Part shown: piece by piece, positions 31,463 through 40,167 of the stretch
Position numbering within the stretch: position 1 is the stretch's first letter
How the letters are laid out: the number at the start of each line of letters is the position of its first letter
From: Streptomyces sp. NBC_00285
GTDB lineage: Bacteria > Actinomycetota > Actinomycetes > Streptomycetales > Streptomycetaceae
NCBI RefSeq assembly: GCF_036174265.1
Contig: NZ_CP108055.1
Location: 2,852,001 to 2,916,000, forward strand
Direction: 5' to 3'
Length of the DNA: 64,000 nt
The notes under the pieces: generated by a model
Database searches by the model: none
What the model saw: only the letters and a program-made list of their open reading frames with translations
Told to the model about the DNA's origin: nothing
Translations under genes and position numbers: made by a program

Positions 31463-32775
31463 CCCCACCGGCACCGTGGGACGAGACGGCGGCCCTCTCC
31501 CTCACAGCGAACGGGAGTTCAGCCGCTGCCACCGACGACGGGAACGCCCCGCAGGGGCCACCCGCACCCGACCAGGAAAGCCATGCGGATGGTGCCGGTG
31601 GGAGCCGGGGAACCGAGGACCCCGACGCGGCCCGGTTGCCGCAGGCAACCCGCGGGGACAAGGCCGAAAGGACCGTCGGCCTCCTCCTGGGCCTGGCCGC
31701 GGGCGACGCCGCCGGCTGGCCGGCCGCCCGCCACCGAGCGGCCCGGATGCCCGACTGGACCCGCCGCCTCACCCGCGAACTCGACACCTTCGCCGAGCAG
31801 AACGCCACCACCACCCTCCCCGTCCCCATCGCCCTGAACCAGCCCCCCGAGCCGCTGCGCCTGGGCCCCTCCGACGACGCCGAATGGGCGGCCTTCACCG
31901 CGGAAGCCCTCCTGCGCGCGGGAGACGACACGGCCTTGGGCGACCTGACCCGAGAACGCCGTACCAGAGCGGCGATCGACCTCACCTGGAACGCCCTGGC
32001 CGCCGAGGTGGCCGCGGCGGCGGACCGTGCCCCCGAGATCGAGTCCGCCGTCCTCCCGCTGCGCGCCCGTATCTCCGTACGGGCGGGACTGGGCAACCTC
32101 GTGGCCGGTCTGCGCCCGCCCGCCACCGGCCACGACAACCCCCACTACTTCGACGACGCGGCCTGCGTCCGGGCCTGCGTCCTCGCCGTCGCCCACCTCG
32201 GCGACCCCCGACTCGCCGCGGATCTCGCCGAGTTCGACGCCCGCTACACCCAGGACGGCGACGGGGTGCACGGCGCCCGGGCGATGGCCGCGGCCCTGTC
32301 CCTCGCCCTGACCGGCGCACCCGTCGACACCTGCGTGGCAGCGGCCCTCGCCGAACTCCCCGAGGACACCGAGATCGGCCGCAATGCCCGTCACGCCCTG
32401 CACCTCGCACGGTCCGCCGACAGCGCGTTCGCCCTGATCCCCGCCCTGGAACACGAGATCGTCGACCACGTCTACAGCTACGGCATCGCGGCCGCCGAAA
32501 CCGTCCCGGTGGCCCTCGCCCTGGCCACCGCGGCCCGCGGCCGGATCGCCGAAGCGGTCCCGGCCGCGGCCTGTCTCTCCCGGGTCGCCGACTCGGCCCC
32601 CGCCCTGGCGGGGGCCCTGACCGGCGCACTGGGCGGCGCCGCCGCGATCCCCGCCTCCTGGCGGGCCACCTGCCGCACCCTCTCCGGCTGCGCCCTCCCC
32701 CGCCTCACCGGAACGGACCTCGTGGAACTCGCCGGACTCCTGGAATCCGCACAACCGCCCCTCCCGGGAGGATGA
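31459..32775 (+). CDS. ADP-ribosylglycohydrolase-fold protein, paralogue 2 (degenerate metal site)
   Basis: 438 residues. Residues 1 to about 65 are a Pro/Ala/Gly-rich, probably disordered extension. The fold then starts (LLLGLAAGDAAGWPA). The first metal motif reads SDDAE instead of TDDT. The C-terminal motif reads VADSAPALAGALTG where active members have D-x-D-[TS]; the first aspartate is replaced by valine. It may therefore bind ligand without cleaving it, or act as a structural partner of the intact paralogues. Translationally coupled to paralogue 1. Confidence 0.82.
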   Translation: MTPPAPWDETAALSLTANGSSAAATDDGNAPQGPPAPDQESHADGAGGSRGTEDPDAARLPQATRGDKAERTVGLLLGLAAGDAAGWPAARHRAARMPDWTRRLTRELDTFAEQNATTTLPVPIALNQPPEPLRLGPSDDAEWAAFTAEALLRAGDDTALGDLTRERRTRAAIDLTWNALAAEVAAAADRAPEIESAVLPLRARISVRAGLGNLVAGLRPPATGHDNPHYFDDAACVRACVLAVAHLGDPRLAADLAEFDARYTQDGDGVHGARAMAAALSLALTGAPVDTCVAAALAELPEDTEIGRNARHALHLARSADSAFALIPALEHEIVDHVYSYGIAAAETVPVALALATAARGRIAEAVPAAACLSRVADSAPALAGALTGALGGAAAIPASWRATCRTLSGCALPRLTGTDLVELAGLLESAQPPLPGG

Positions 32776-32783
32776 TTCGGCGC

Positions 32784-33962
32784 ATGACGCCCAAAAAACC
32801 AGAAACCGATCCAGAGCACAGCCTTGAGGACAGGATCACCGGCGCCCTCGTGGGTGCGGCGGTCGGCGACGCCCTCGGCGGTCCCGTCGAGGGCTACTCC
32901 CCCGACCAGATCCTCGAACGCCACGCCGGCCGCGTCCACGGCATCGTCGGCCCCTGGAACGGCGACGCCTGGCGCACCGCCCGCCCCATCGCCCCGTACC
33001 ACAAGGGCGACGGCCACGTCACCGACGACACCTTGATGACCCACGCGCTGATCCGCGTCTACGACCGCGTCAGAGGCCACCTCGACGCCTACGCGATCGC
33101 CGACCACCTGGTCCCCGACCTGATGACGAACCCCCGCTGGATCCCGGAACTGGAGGCGGAGGCCCTGCCCCTGCACCGCATCTTCCTCGCGGAGAAGTGG
33201 CTGGTCACCCGCCTCCACTACGGCCATGTGGATCCGCGGGAAGCGGGCGTCGGCAACATCGTCAACTGCGGCGCGGCGATGTACATGGCCCCCGTGGGCC
33301 TGGTCAACGCGGCCGACCCGCGGGCCGCCTACGCGGAGGCCCTGGACATCGCGGCCGCCCACCAGTCGTCGTACGGCCGGGAGGCGGCGGGAGTCTTCGC
33401 GGCGGCGGTGGCCGCGGCGGCGACCCCGGACGCCACACCGGACTCGGTCGTCACGGCCTGTCTGACCCTGGCGAAGGACGGCACGCGTACCGCGATCGAG
33501 CAGGTCTGCGAAGTGGCCGGCCGGCACACGGACGTCGAATCGGCGCTACGACCCCTGCGCGAGGCCGTTGCCCCCTACGACACCGTGGGCCCCGACTACC
33601 GCGCCCCCTCCCTCGGCGCCCGCCGCCCCTCCCGTCTCCACACGATCGAGGAACTCCCCATCGCCCTGGGGATGTTGCTGGTGGCCGGCGGCGACTACCG
33701 CCAGGCGGTTCTCGGCTCGGTGAACTACGGCAGGGACTGCGACTCGATCGCCACCATGGCCGGTGCGCTGGCCGGCGCGCTCGGCTCCCCGGTCCCGGAG
33801 GACTGGTCCAAGACGGTCGCGGAAGCCAGCCGCCTGGACCTCTGGGAACCGGCGGCGACCCTGACGGCCGTGACCGGGGAGATCTTCGCGCAGGATGTAC
33901 GCCATCGCCGAAGCCACGAGGCGGCGTTCGCGGCGCTCGGAGGCCCGAGATGCTCCGACTGA
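32784..33962 (+). CDS. ADP-ribosylglycohydrolase family protein, paralogue 3
   Basis: 392 residues. N-terminal motif GALVGAAVGDALGGPVEG, metal site 1 TDDTLM near residue 82, C-terminal metal site NYGRDCDSIATMAGALAG: fully conserved, so predicted active. An NCGAAMYMAPVG segment lies mid-protein. I chose the ATG at 32784, because GGAGG abuts the other in-frame ATG (32772) and leaves no spacer; the spacing to 32784 is rather long (12 nt). The 3' end overlaps paralogue 4 by 13 bp. Confidence 0.88.
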   Translation: MTPKKPETDPEHSLEDRITGALVGAAVGDALGGPVEGYSPDQILERHAGRVHGIVGPWNGDAWRTARPIAPYHKGDGHVTDDTLMTHALIRVYDRVRGHLDAYAIADHLVPDLMTNPRWIPELEAEALPLHRIFLAEKWLVTRLHYGHVDPREAGVGNIVNCGAAMYMAPVGLVNAADPRAAYAEALDIAAAHQSSYGREAAGVFAAAVAAAATPDATPDSVVTACLTLAKDGTRTAIEQVCEVAGRHTDVESALRPLREAVAPYDTVGPDYRAPSLGARRPSRLHTIEELPIALGMLLVAGGDYRQAVLGSVNYGRDCDSIATMAGALAGALGSPVPEDWSKTVAEASRLDLWEPAATLTAVTGEIFAQDVRHRRSHEAAFAALGGPRCSD

Positions 33963-35311
33963 CCTGGGTCCAGCCGGAGGACCTGCTCGGCCACGAACTG
34001 CGCCAGGCGTCCCAGGACGGCCGGGAGCCGTCCTCGGTCGCGGCGAGATGGCGGGCCGCGGGCGGCCCCGACGCCCCGCTGCGGGCGGGCGCCTCCGGGC
34101 AGCCCGCGTCGAGGTATCTGCGGCAGCTGGCAGAGGACCTGCTGGACGAACTGGCCGACCTGCCCAGCACGTTGGCGGACAGCGAGCCAACGGATCTGAG
34201 AAGGATCCGGAACCTGTGCCCGGACTGGCCCGCCCCCACTCCCACGGCGCCTCCGTCCGTGGCCGCGCTGGAAGCGGCCTGGCTGGGCCGGGCGGTCGGC
34301 TGCCTACTGGGCAAACCGGTGGAGAAGCTCCCCCTGGACGCCATCCGCCGACTCGCCCGGTCCACCGGCAACTGGCCCCTGAACACCTACTTCACGGCGA
34401 AGGGCGTACCCGCCGAACTCCTCACCGCCCACCCGTGGAACCGCCGCTCGGCCACCACGTCCCTCGCCGAGAACATCGACGGCATGCCCGAGGACGACGA
34501 CCTCAACTACCCCTTGCTGAACCTGCTGTTGCTGCGACGCCACGGCAGGGCCTTCACCACCACGGACGTGGCGACCCGCTGGCTCGACGAACTCCCCGCG
34601 GGCCGAACGTTCACCGCCGAACGCGTCGCCTACCGCAACCTCCTCCAGGGCCTGGAACCCCCGAGGACGGCCCGCCACCGCAACCCCTTCCGCGAATGGA
34701 TCGGCGCTCTCATCCGCGCCGACGTCCACGGCTGGACCAACCCCGGCAACCCGGCCGCGGCGGCCGAACAGGCCCACCGGGACGCCACCCTCAGCCACAC
34801 GGCGAACGGCGTCTACGCGGCGATGTTCACGGCCGCGGTGATCGCCGAGGCCGCGTCCGGTACCACCGACATCCATGCCTGCCTGAACACCGGCCTCACC
34901 GTGATCCCCCCGAACTCCCGTCTGGCGAAGGCGATCACCCACGCCGTGCAACTCGCGGGGAAACACGCCGACTTCGACGACGTCGTGGACGAACTCCACG
35001 CCACCCACGCCGAAACCCACCACTGGGTCCACGCGATTCCCAACACCGCGCTGATCGCCGCCGCCCTCACCCACGCCGGCGGCGACTTCACCGGCTCCAT
35101 CTGCCGTGCGGTCAGCGGAGGTTGGGACACCGACTCCAACGGCGCCACGGCAGGAAGCATCGCCGGCCTCCTCACCGGCGCCCCCGACCACCTCCCCGAC
35201 CGCTGGACCGCCCCCCTCAAGAACCGTCTCGCCACCTCCGTCGCCGACTTCAACGGCACCGGCTTCGACACCCTGGCCCACCTCACCCACCGGGAGACTG
35301 CCCGCCCATGA
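33950..35311 (+). CDS. ADP-ribosylglycohydrolase family protein, paralogue 4
   Basis: 453 residues. A unique N-terminal region of about 105 residues precedes the fold, which starts AWLGRAVGCLLGKPVE (Cys where others have Asp). Metal site 1 is changed to PEDDDLNYPLL but keeps the acidic pair; the C-terminal site SGGWDTDSNGATAGSIAG is intact. It is the most divergent of the four. Its stop overlaps the ATG of the CoA-transferase gene, tying the glycohydrolase group to the CoA enzymes. Confidence 0.85.
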   Translation: MLRLTWVQPEDLLGHELRQASQDGREPSSVAARWRAAGGPDAPLRAGASGQPASRYLRQLAEDLLDELADLPSTLADSEPTDLRRIRNLCPDWPAPTPTAPPSVAALEAAWLGRAVGCLLGKPVEKLPLDAIRRLARSTGNWPLNTYFTAKGVPAELLTAHPWNRRSATTSLAENIDGMPEDDDLNYPLLNLLLLRRHGRAFTTTDVATRWLDELPAGRTFTAERVAYRNLLQGLEPPRTARHRNPFREWIGALIRADVHGWTNPGNPAAAAEQAHRDATLSHTANGVYAAMFTAAVIAEAASGTTDIHACLNTGLTVIPPNSRLAKAITHAVQLAGKHADFDDVVDELHATHAETHHWVHAIPNTALIAAALTHAGGDFTGSICRAVSGGWDTDSNGATAGSIAGLLTGAPDHLPDRWTAPLKNRLATSVADFNGTGFDTLAHLTHRETARP

Positions 35312-36498
35312 CCCACGCCCCCCTCACCGGTCTCCGCGTCCTCGACCTGGCCACCCTGTTCGCGGGTCCGCTGGCCGCCACCATGCTCGGCGACTTCGGC
35401 GCGGAGGTCGTCAAGATCGAGCACCCGACGAAACCGGATCCCTCCCGCGGCCACGGCCCCTCGAAGGACGGCATCGGCCTGTGGTGGAAACTCCTGGGCC
35501 GCAACAAGCGCACGATCACGCTGGACCTCTCGAAACCGGGCGGTCAGGCCACCTTCCTCCGCCTGGCCGAGACGGCGGACGTCGTCATCGAGAACTTCCG
35601 CCCCGGCACCCTGGAGAAGTGGGACCTCGGCTGGCCCGAGCTGTCCGCCGTCAACCCCCGCCTGGTCCTCACCCGGGTCACCGGCTTCGGTCAGTTCGGC
35701 CCCTACGCCCACCGCCCCGGCTTCGGCACGCTCGCCGAGGCGATGAGCGGCTTCGCGGCGATCACCGGCGAACCGGGCGCGCCCCCGGTCCTGCCGCCCT
35801 TCGGACTCGCCGACTCCATCGCCGGCCTGGCCACGGCCTACGCGGTGATGACGGCACTGGCGGCCCGCGACCGCACCGGCGAGGGCCAGGTCGTCGACAT
35901 GGCGATCATCGAGCCGATCCTGACGGTCCTCGGCCCCCAGCCGACCTGGTACGACCAGCTCGGCCACGTCCAGGAACGCACCGGCAACCGTTCCGCCAAC
36001 AACGCCCCGCGCAACACCTACCGCACGGCCGACGGCACCTGGGTCGCCGTCTCCACGTCGGCCCAGTCGATCGCGGAACGCGTGATGCGGCTGGTCGGCC
36101 GCCCCGAGCTGATCGACGAGCCGTGGTTCGCGACGGGAGCCCAAAGAGCGGAACACGCAGACGTGCTGGACGCGGCGGTCGGCTCCTGGATCGCCGGACG
36201 CACCCGCACCGAGGTCCTCTCGGCCTTCGAGAAAGCGGAGGCCGCGGTCGCACCCGTCCAGGACATCCGGGACGTGATGGCCGACCCGCAGTACCAGGCC
36301 CTCGACACCGTCACCACCGTCGACGACCCCGACCTCGGCCCACTGCGCATGCAGAACGTCCTCTTCCGCCTCTCCTCGACCCCCGGCGCGATCCGCTGGG
36401 CGGGCCGCCCGCACGGCGCGGACACGGAGGAGGTTCTGACAGAACTGGGCCTGGCCGAAGCCGAGTTGGCCACCCTGCGCGAGGAGGGGTCCGTATGA
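35308..36498 (+). CDS. CaiB/BaiF family (class III) CoA-transferase
   Basis: 396 residues. Family features: RVLDLATLFAGPLAATMLGDFGAEVVKIE at the N-terminus (given here as the GP...GDFGAEVVK signature), the active-site aspartate region GEGQVVDMAI near residue 195, and a C-terminal small domain. Such enzymes move CoA between organic acids. ATGA overlaps on both sides put it in the six-gene operon; the lyase that follows could act on its CoA-ester product. Confidence 0.9.
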   Translation: MTHAPLTGLRVLDLATLFAGPLAATMLGDFGAEVVKIEHPTKPDPSRGHGPSKDGIGLWWKLLGRNKRTITLDLSKPGGQATFLRLAETADVVIENFRPGTLEKWDLGWPELSAVNPRLVLTRVTGFGQFGPYAHRPGFGTLAEAMSGFAAITGEPGAPPVLPPFGLADSIAGLATAYAVMTALAARDRTGEGQVVDMAIIEPILTVLGPQPTWYDQLGHVQERTGNRSANNAPRNTYRTADGTWVAVSTSAQSIAERVMRLVGRPELIDEPWFATGAQRAEHADVLDAAVGSWIAGRTRTEVLSAFEKAEAAVAPVQDIRDVMADPQYQALDTVTTVDDPDLGPLRMQNVLFRLSSTPGAIRWAGRPHGADTEEVLTELGLAEAELATLREEGSV

Positions 36499-37319
36499 CG
36501 ACACTCACCTGGTTGTACGTCCCCGGCGATCGCCCCGCCATCGTCACCAAGGCCCTGTCCGCCGGCGCCGACGTGGTGGTCGTCGACCTGGAGGACGCGG
36601 TCGCGGCGGACCGCAAGGAGTACGCCCGCCAGGCCACCGCCGAACGCCTCACCGACCCCCAGCCGATCCCGGTCCACGTCCGGCTGAACGCCCTCGACGG
36701 TCCCCTGGCCGCAGCGGATCTGGCCGCGCTGGCCTCCCTTCCCGGGCTCTGCGGCCTGCGCCTGCCCAAGGTCACGACCCCCGGCCAGATCACCCGCGTC
36801 GCGAGGACGACGGCCACGGCCGAAGGAAGCGGTCCGCCCCTGTACGCCCTGCTCGAATCGGCCCTGGGCATCGAGCGGGCCTACGACATCGCCACCGCGC
36901 ACCCCGCCCTCCGGGGGATCGCCCTCGGCGAGGCCGACCTCCGCGCCGACCTGGGCCTACGGGACGACACCGGCCTCGACTGGGCCCGCTCCCGGGTCGT
37001 GGTCGCCGCGCGAGCCGCGGCCCTGCCGCCCCCGCCCCAGTCGGTCCACCCCGACACCCGGGACCTGGACGGCCTCAGGACCTCCTGCGCCCACGGCCGC
37101 GCCCTGGGCTTTTTGGGACGGGCCGCGATCCACCCCCGCCAGCTCCCGGTCATCGAGCGCGCCTACCTCCCCACGGACGAGGAGATCGAGCGGGCGGAAA
37201 CCGTCCTCAAGGCAGCAGAGGCCCAACAGGGAGCCCAGGCCCTCCCGGACGGCACCTTCATCGACGCGGCGGTGGTCGCCCAGGCCCACCGCACCCTGTC
37301 CCTGACCCACCGCCGCTGA
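36495..37319 (+). CDS. CitE-like (HpcH/HpaI superfamily) acyl-CoA lyase
   Basis: 274 residues of the citrate lyase beta/malyl-CoA lyase family: start motif LYVPGDRP, VVVDLEDAV (metal ligand and phosphate site), LLESALGIERAYDIA, and the acidic ALGEADLRADLG metal-binding segment. Family members split beta-hydroxyacyl-CoA esters such as citramalyl-CoA or malyl-CoA. It is not part of a citrate lyase complex, because citD and citF are absent. Last gene of the operon, followed by a strong hairpin. Confidence 0.88.
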   Translation: MTTLTWLYVPGDRPAIVTKALSAGADVVVVDLEDAVAADRKEYARQATAERLTDPQPIPVHVRLNALDGPLAAADLAALASLPGLCGLRLPKVTTPGQITRVARTTATAEGSGPPLYALLESALGIERAYDIATAHPALRGIALGEADLRADLGLRDDTGLDWARSRVVVAARAAALPPPPQSVHPDTRDLDGLRTSCAHGRALGFLGRAAIHPRQLPVIERAYLPTDEEIERAETVLKAAEAQQGAQALPDGTFIDAAVVAQAHRTLSLTHRR

Positions 37320-37323
37320 CCTA

Positions 37324-37366
37324 CGACGAGGGCGCCCCGGGATCGGATCCCGGGGCGCCCTCGTCG
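37324..37366. terminator. Bidirectional terminator between CitE-like gene and lgt
   Basis: Perfect 19-bp arms (CGACGAGGGCGCCCCGGGA and its complement) around the loop TCGGA, between two convergent stops at 37319 and 37382. Confidence 0.9.
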
Positions 37367-37381
37367 ACGTACGACAGACCG

Positions 37382-38356
37382 TCAGGTCTTCTTCGCGGAC
37401 TCGGTCTCGGCAGCGGTCTCGGTCTCCGCCTCGTCCGTCAGCTCGGCTGAGCCGGATTCGGAGTCGGCATCGGCCTTGGATTCGGTCCTCTCGCCGCCGT
37501 CGGCCTTCGCGCCCTCTTCGGCCGCGTCCTCGGAGTCCTCGGCAGCCGGCTCGACCACGGTTTCGCGGCCCGGCCGCTTCTTCGCCGACAGCACGAAGTA
37601 CGTCACCGCGAGCAGGAACACGATGATCGCGGTCCACACGTTGAGCCGCAGGCCCAGGATGTGGTGGGCGTCGTCGATCCGCATGTACTCGATCCAGCCG
37701 CGCCCCGTGCAGTACGCGGCGACGTACAGCGCGAAGGCCCGTCCGTGTCCGAGCGTGAAGCGGCGGTCCGCCCAGATGACGAGGAGCGCGACCCCGACGC
37801 ACCACAGTGACTCGTACAGGAACGTCGGGTGGTAGTAACCCGGTACCCGGCCGTCCGTGGAGGACGTGATGTGCAGGGCCCAGGGCAGGTCGGTCGGCTT
37901 GCCGTACAGCTCCTGGTTGAACCAGTTGCCCCAGCGGCCGATCGCCTGCGCGAGGGCGATACCGGGGGCGAGGGCGTCGGCCCACGCCGGCAGCGGGATG
38001 CCCCGGCGGCGGCAGCCGATCCAGGCACCGACCGCGCCGAGCGCGATCGCGCCCCAGATACCGAGACCACCCTGCCAGACCTTGAAGGCGTCCACCCAGT
38101 CACGGCCCTCGCTGAAGTACAGCTCGTAGTCCGTGATCACGTGGTAAAGGCGGCCGCCGACCAGACCGAACGGCACGGCCCAGACCGCGATGTCGGCCAC
38201 CGTGCCGACCCGTCCGCCGCGGGCGATCCAACGCTTGTTGCCGAGCCAGACAGCGACGAAGACACCGATGATGATGCAGAACGCATAGCCACGCAGCGGG
38301 ATGGGACCGAGGTGGATCACCCCGCGCGACGGGCTGGGAATATAGGCAAGTTCCAT
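37382..38356 (-). CDS. lgt: Prolipoprotein diacylglyceryl transferase
   Basis: 324 residues, an integral membrane enzyme that adds diacylglycerol to the lipobox cysteine of lipoproteins. Conserved parts: LRGYAFCIIIGVF, GGRLYHVITD with the key histidine, GGLGIWGAIALG, and the signature GRWGNWFNQELYG. From about residue 255 there is an Ala/Glu/Asp-rich tail of about 70 residues, longer than in enterobacteria and probably disordered in the cytoplasm. I chose the start MELAYIPSPS at 38356; a GTG 36 nt upstream is also open. No strong ribosome site is seen. Confidence 0.95.
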   Translation of the reverse strand: MELAYIPSPSRGVIHLGPIPLRGYAFCIIIGVFVAVWLGNKRWIARGGRVGTVADIAVWAVPFGLVGGRLYHVITDYELYFSEGRDWVDAFKVWQGGLGIWGAIALGAVGAWIGCRRRGIPLPAWADALAPGIALAQAIGRWGNWFNQELYGKPTDLPWALHITSSTDGRVPGYYHPTFLYESLWCVGVALLVIWADRRFTLGHGRAFALYVAAYCTGRGWIEYMRIDDAHHILGLRLNVWTAIIVFLLAVTYFVLSAKKRPGRETVVEPAAEDSEDAAEEGAKADGGERTESKADADSESGSAELTDEAETETAAETESAKKT

Positions 38357-38471
38357 GGCAGGGTCGACGCTACCCTGCCAGGCCGGGCCCACGGCAGGCG
38401 GCCCGGCAACGGGTCCATAACAGGAGGGTGTGAGGACCCGCCCGCGCCCTCACCTCCCGTCACCCCTTCTG

Positions 38472-39251
38472 TCACCCCTTGTCGGCGGCCTCCACCTGCT
38501 GCTTCAGCTTGGCCGGAGTCATCGTCCGGTCCTGGTAGATGTTCTTGCCGTTGAACAGCACGGTCGGCGTGCCCGAGAATCCGCCACTGCGGAACGCCGC
38601 CGCGGACTTGTCCACCCAACTGTTGTGGGTGCCCTTCTCCACGCAGGCGCGGAACGCGGGCGTGTCGAGCCCGTCGACCTTCTTCGCCAGTTCCAGGAGC
38701 TTTTCGTTCTTGGAGTAGTCGTCGCTCGTCTCCACGGGCTGGTTCTCGTAGAGCACGTCGTGGTAGCCGGGGAACTTCCCGGCGTCCTGGGCGCAGGCCG
38801 CGGCGTTGGCCGCGTTGCGCGAGCCGGTGCCGCCCATGTTGCCGTCGATGATCGTCGCCAGGTGGTACTCGACCTTGAGCTTGCCGGACCCGGTGAGTTC
38901 ATGGATCACCGGGCGGTACGCCGTCTCGAACGCATCGCAGGCCGGGCAGCGGAAATCCTCCCAGACCACAAGGGTCGACTTGGCGCCTTCCTTGCCGACC
39001 GGGATGGCCAGGCTGTCCTGGCCGTTGGCCCCCGACGGCGCCACGACCGGCCCCGACGCGTCCTTGCTGTCCTTGTCCTTGCCCGCGTTGGCCGCGACGA
39101 CGCCGATCGCCGCCGCGAGACCCAGGACGCACACGACACTCGCGCCCACGACGAGCACCCGGCGCCGCTTCTCCGCGGACTTCTGCTTCTCGCGCTCCTC
39201 CGCCAGCCGCTCCCGGGCGGTGCGCTTTCCCTCACGGTTCTTCTCGCTCAC
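38472..39251 (-). CDS. Membrane-anchored DsbA-like thiol-disulfide oxidoreductase
   Basis: 259 residues. A Lys/Arg/Glu-rich cytoplasmic start (1-31) is followed by one membrane helix (about 32-54) and an extracellular thioredoxin-fold domain with the redox pair C102-P-A-C105 in FRCPACDAFE and the cis-proline in GTPTVLF. Two further cysteines (AAACAQ, RACVEKG) may form a structural disulfide. It probably promotes disulfide formation in exported proteins. It lies between trpA and lgt on the same strand. Confidence 0.9.
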   Translation of the reverse strand: MSEKNREGKRTARERLAEEREKQKSAEKRRRVLVVGASVVCVLGLAAAIGVVAANAGKDKDSKDASGPVVAPSGANGQDSLAIPVGKEGAKSTLVVWEDFRCPACDAFETAYRPVIHELTGSGKLKVEYHLATIIDGNMGGTGSRNAANAAACAQDAGKFPGYHDVLYENQPVETSDDYSKNEKLLELAKKVDGLDTPAFRACVEKGTHNSWVDKSAAAFRSGGFSGTPTVLFNGKNIYQDRTMTPAKLKQQVEAADKG

Positions 39252-39342
39252 ACCCGCAGAACGAACCGGGGAGGCGCACCGCGCCTCCCCGGCCCCAGGT
39301 CCACCCGTTCGAGTGACCGATTGTCCCGTTACGCCAGGTGAG

Positions 39343-40167
39343 TCACGCCTGTCGGCGCACGCCCTTCGCCAGCTCGCCCGCGAGTTCGCGGACGCCCTCC
39401 ACCCCGGCCTTGTCGTCCGGCGCGTCCAGCATCCGCTTCACGAAGGCCGAGCCCACGATGACGCCGTCGGCGAAGCCCGCGACCTCGGCGGCCTGCCGGG
39501 CGTTGGAGACACCGAGCCCGACGCAGACGGGCAGATCGGCACCGGCGGTGGCGGCCCGGGTCCGCTCGACCAGGTCCTGTGCCTGCGCCCCGACCGACTC
39601 CCGGGTCCCCGTGACGCCCATCAGCGAGGCCGCGTACACGAACCCGCTGCCCGCCGCGGTGATCTCGGCGAGCCTCGCGTCCCTGCTGCTGGGCGCGACC
39701 ACGAAGACCGTGGCGAGCCCGTGCTTGTGCGCGTGCTCCCTCCACAGCGCCGACTCCTGCACGGGCAGGTCGGGCAGGATGCAGCCCGCGCCGCCCGCCT
39801 CGGCGAGCTCGGCGGTGAAGCGCTCGACGCCGTAGCGGTCGATGGGGTTCCAGTACGTCATCACGAGCACCGGCTTCCCGGTGGCCTCGTAGGCCTCCTT
39901 GACCGTGCGCATGACGTCCGCGATCTTGACGCCGCCGCGCAGGGCGATGTCGTCGGCGGTCTGGATGACCGGGCCGTCGAGGACGGGGTCGCTGTGCGGC
40001 AGTCCGACCTCGACGATGTCCGCGCCGCCGTCGAAGACGGCCTTGATCGCCTCGATGCCGCCGTCCACGGTCGGGAACCCGGCCGGGAGGTAGGCGATGA
40101 GCGCGGCACGGCCCTCCGCCTTGGCGGCGGCGAGGGTGTCGGACAGCAGTTGGATGGTGCCGCTCAC
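39343..40167 (-). CDS. trpA: Tryptophan synthase alpha chain
   Basis: 274 residues. TIM-barrel motifs include [13 protein letters not shown] near the N-terminus, the catalytic glutamate region [19 protein letters not shown], and [13 protein letters not shown] and VIVGSAFV in the C-terminal phosphate-binding part. It releases indole from indole-3-glycerol phosphate and passes it to TrpB. Its start overlaps the trpB stop by 4 nt. Confidence 0.97.
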   Translation of the reverse strand: MSGTIQLLSDTLAAAKAEGRAALIAYLPAGFPTVDGGIEAIKAVFDGGADIVEVGLPHSDPVLDGPVIQTADDIALRGGVKIADVMRTVKEAYEATGKPVLVMTYWNPIDRYGVERFTAELAEAGGAGCILPDLPVQESALWREHAHKHGLATVFVVAPSSRDARLAEITAAGSGFVYAASLMGVTGTRESVGAQAQDLVERTRAATAGADLPVCVGLGVSNARQAAEVAGFADGVIVGSAFVKRMLDAPDDKAGVEGVRELAGELAKGVRRQA

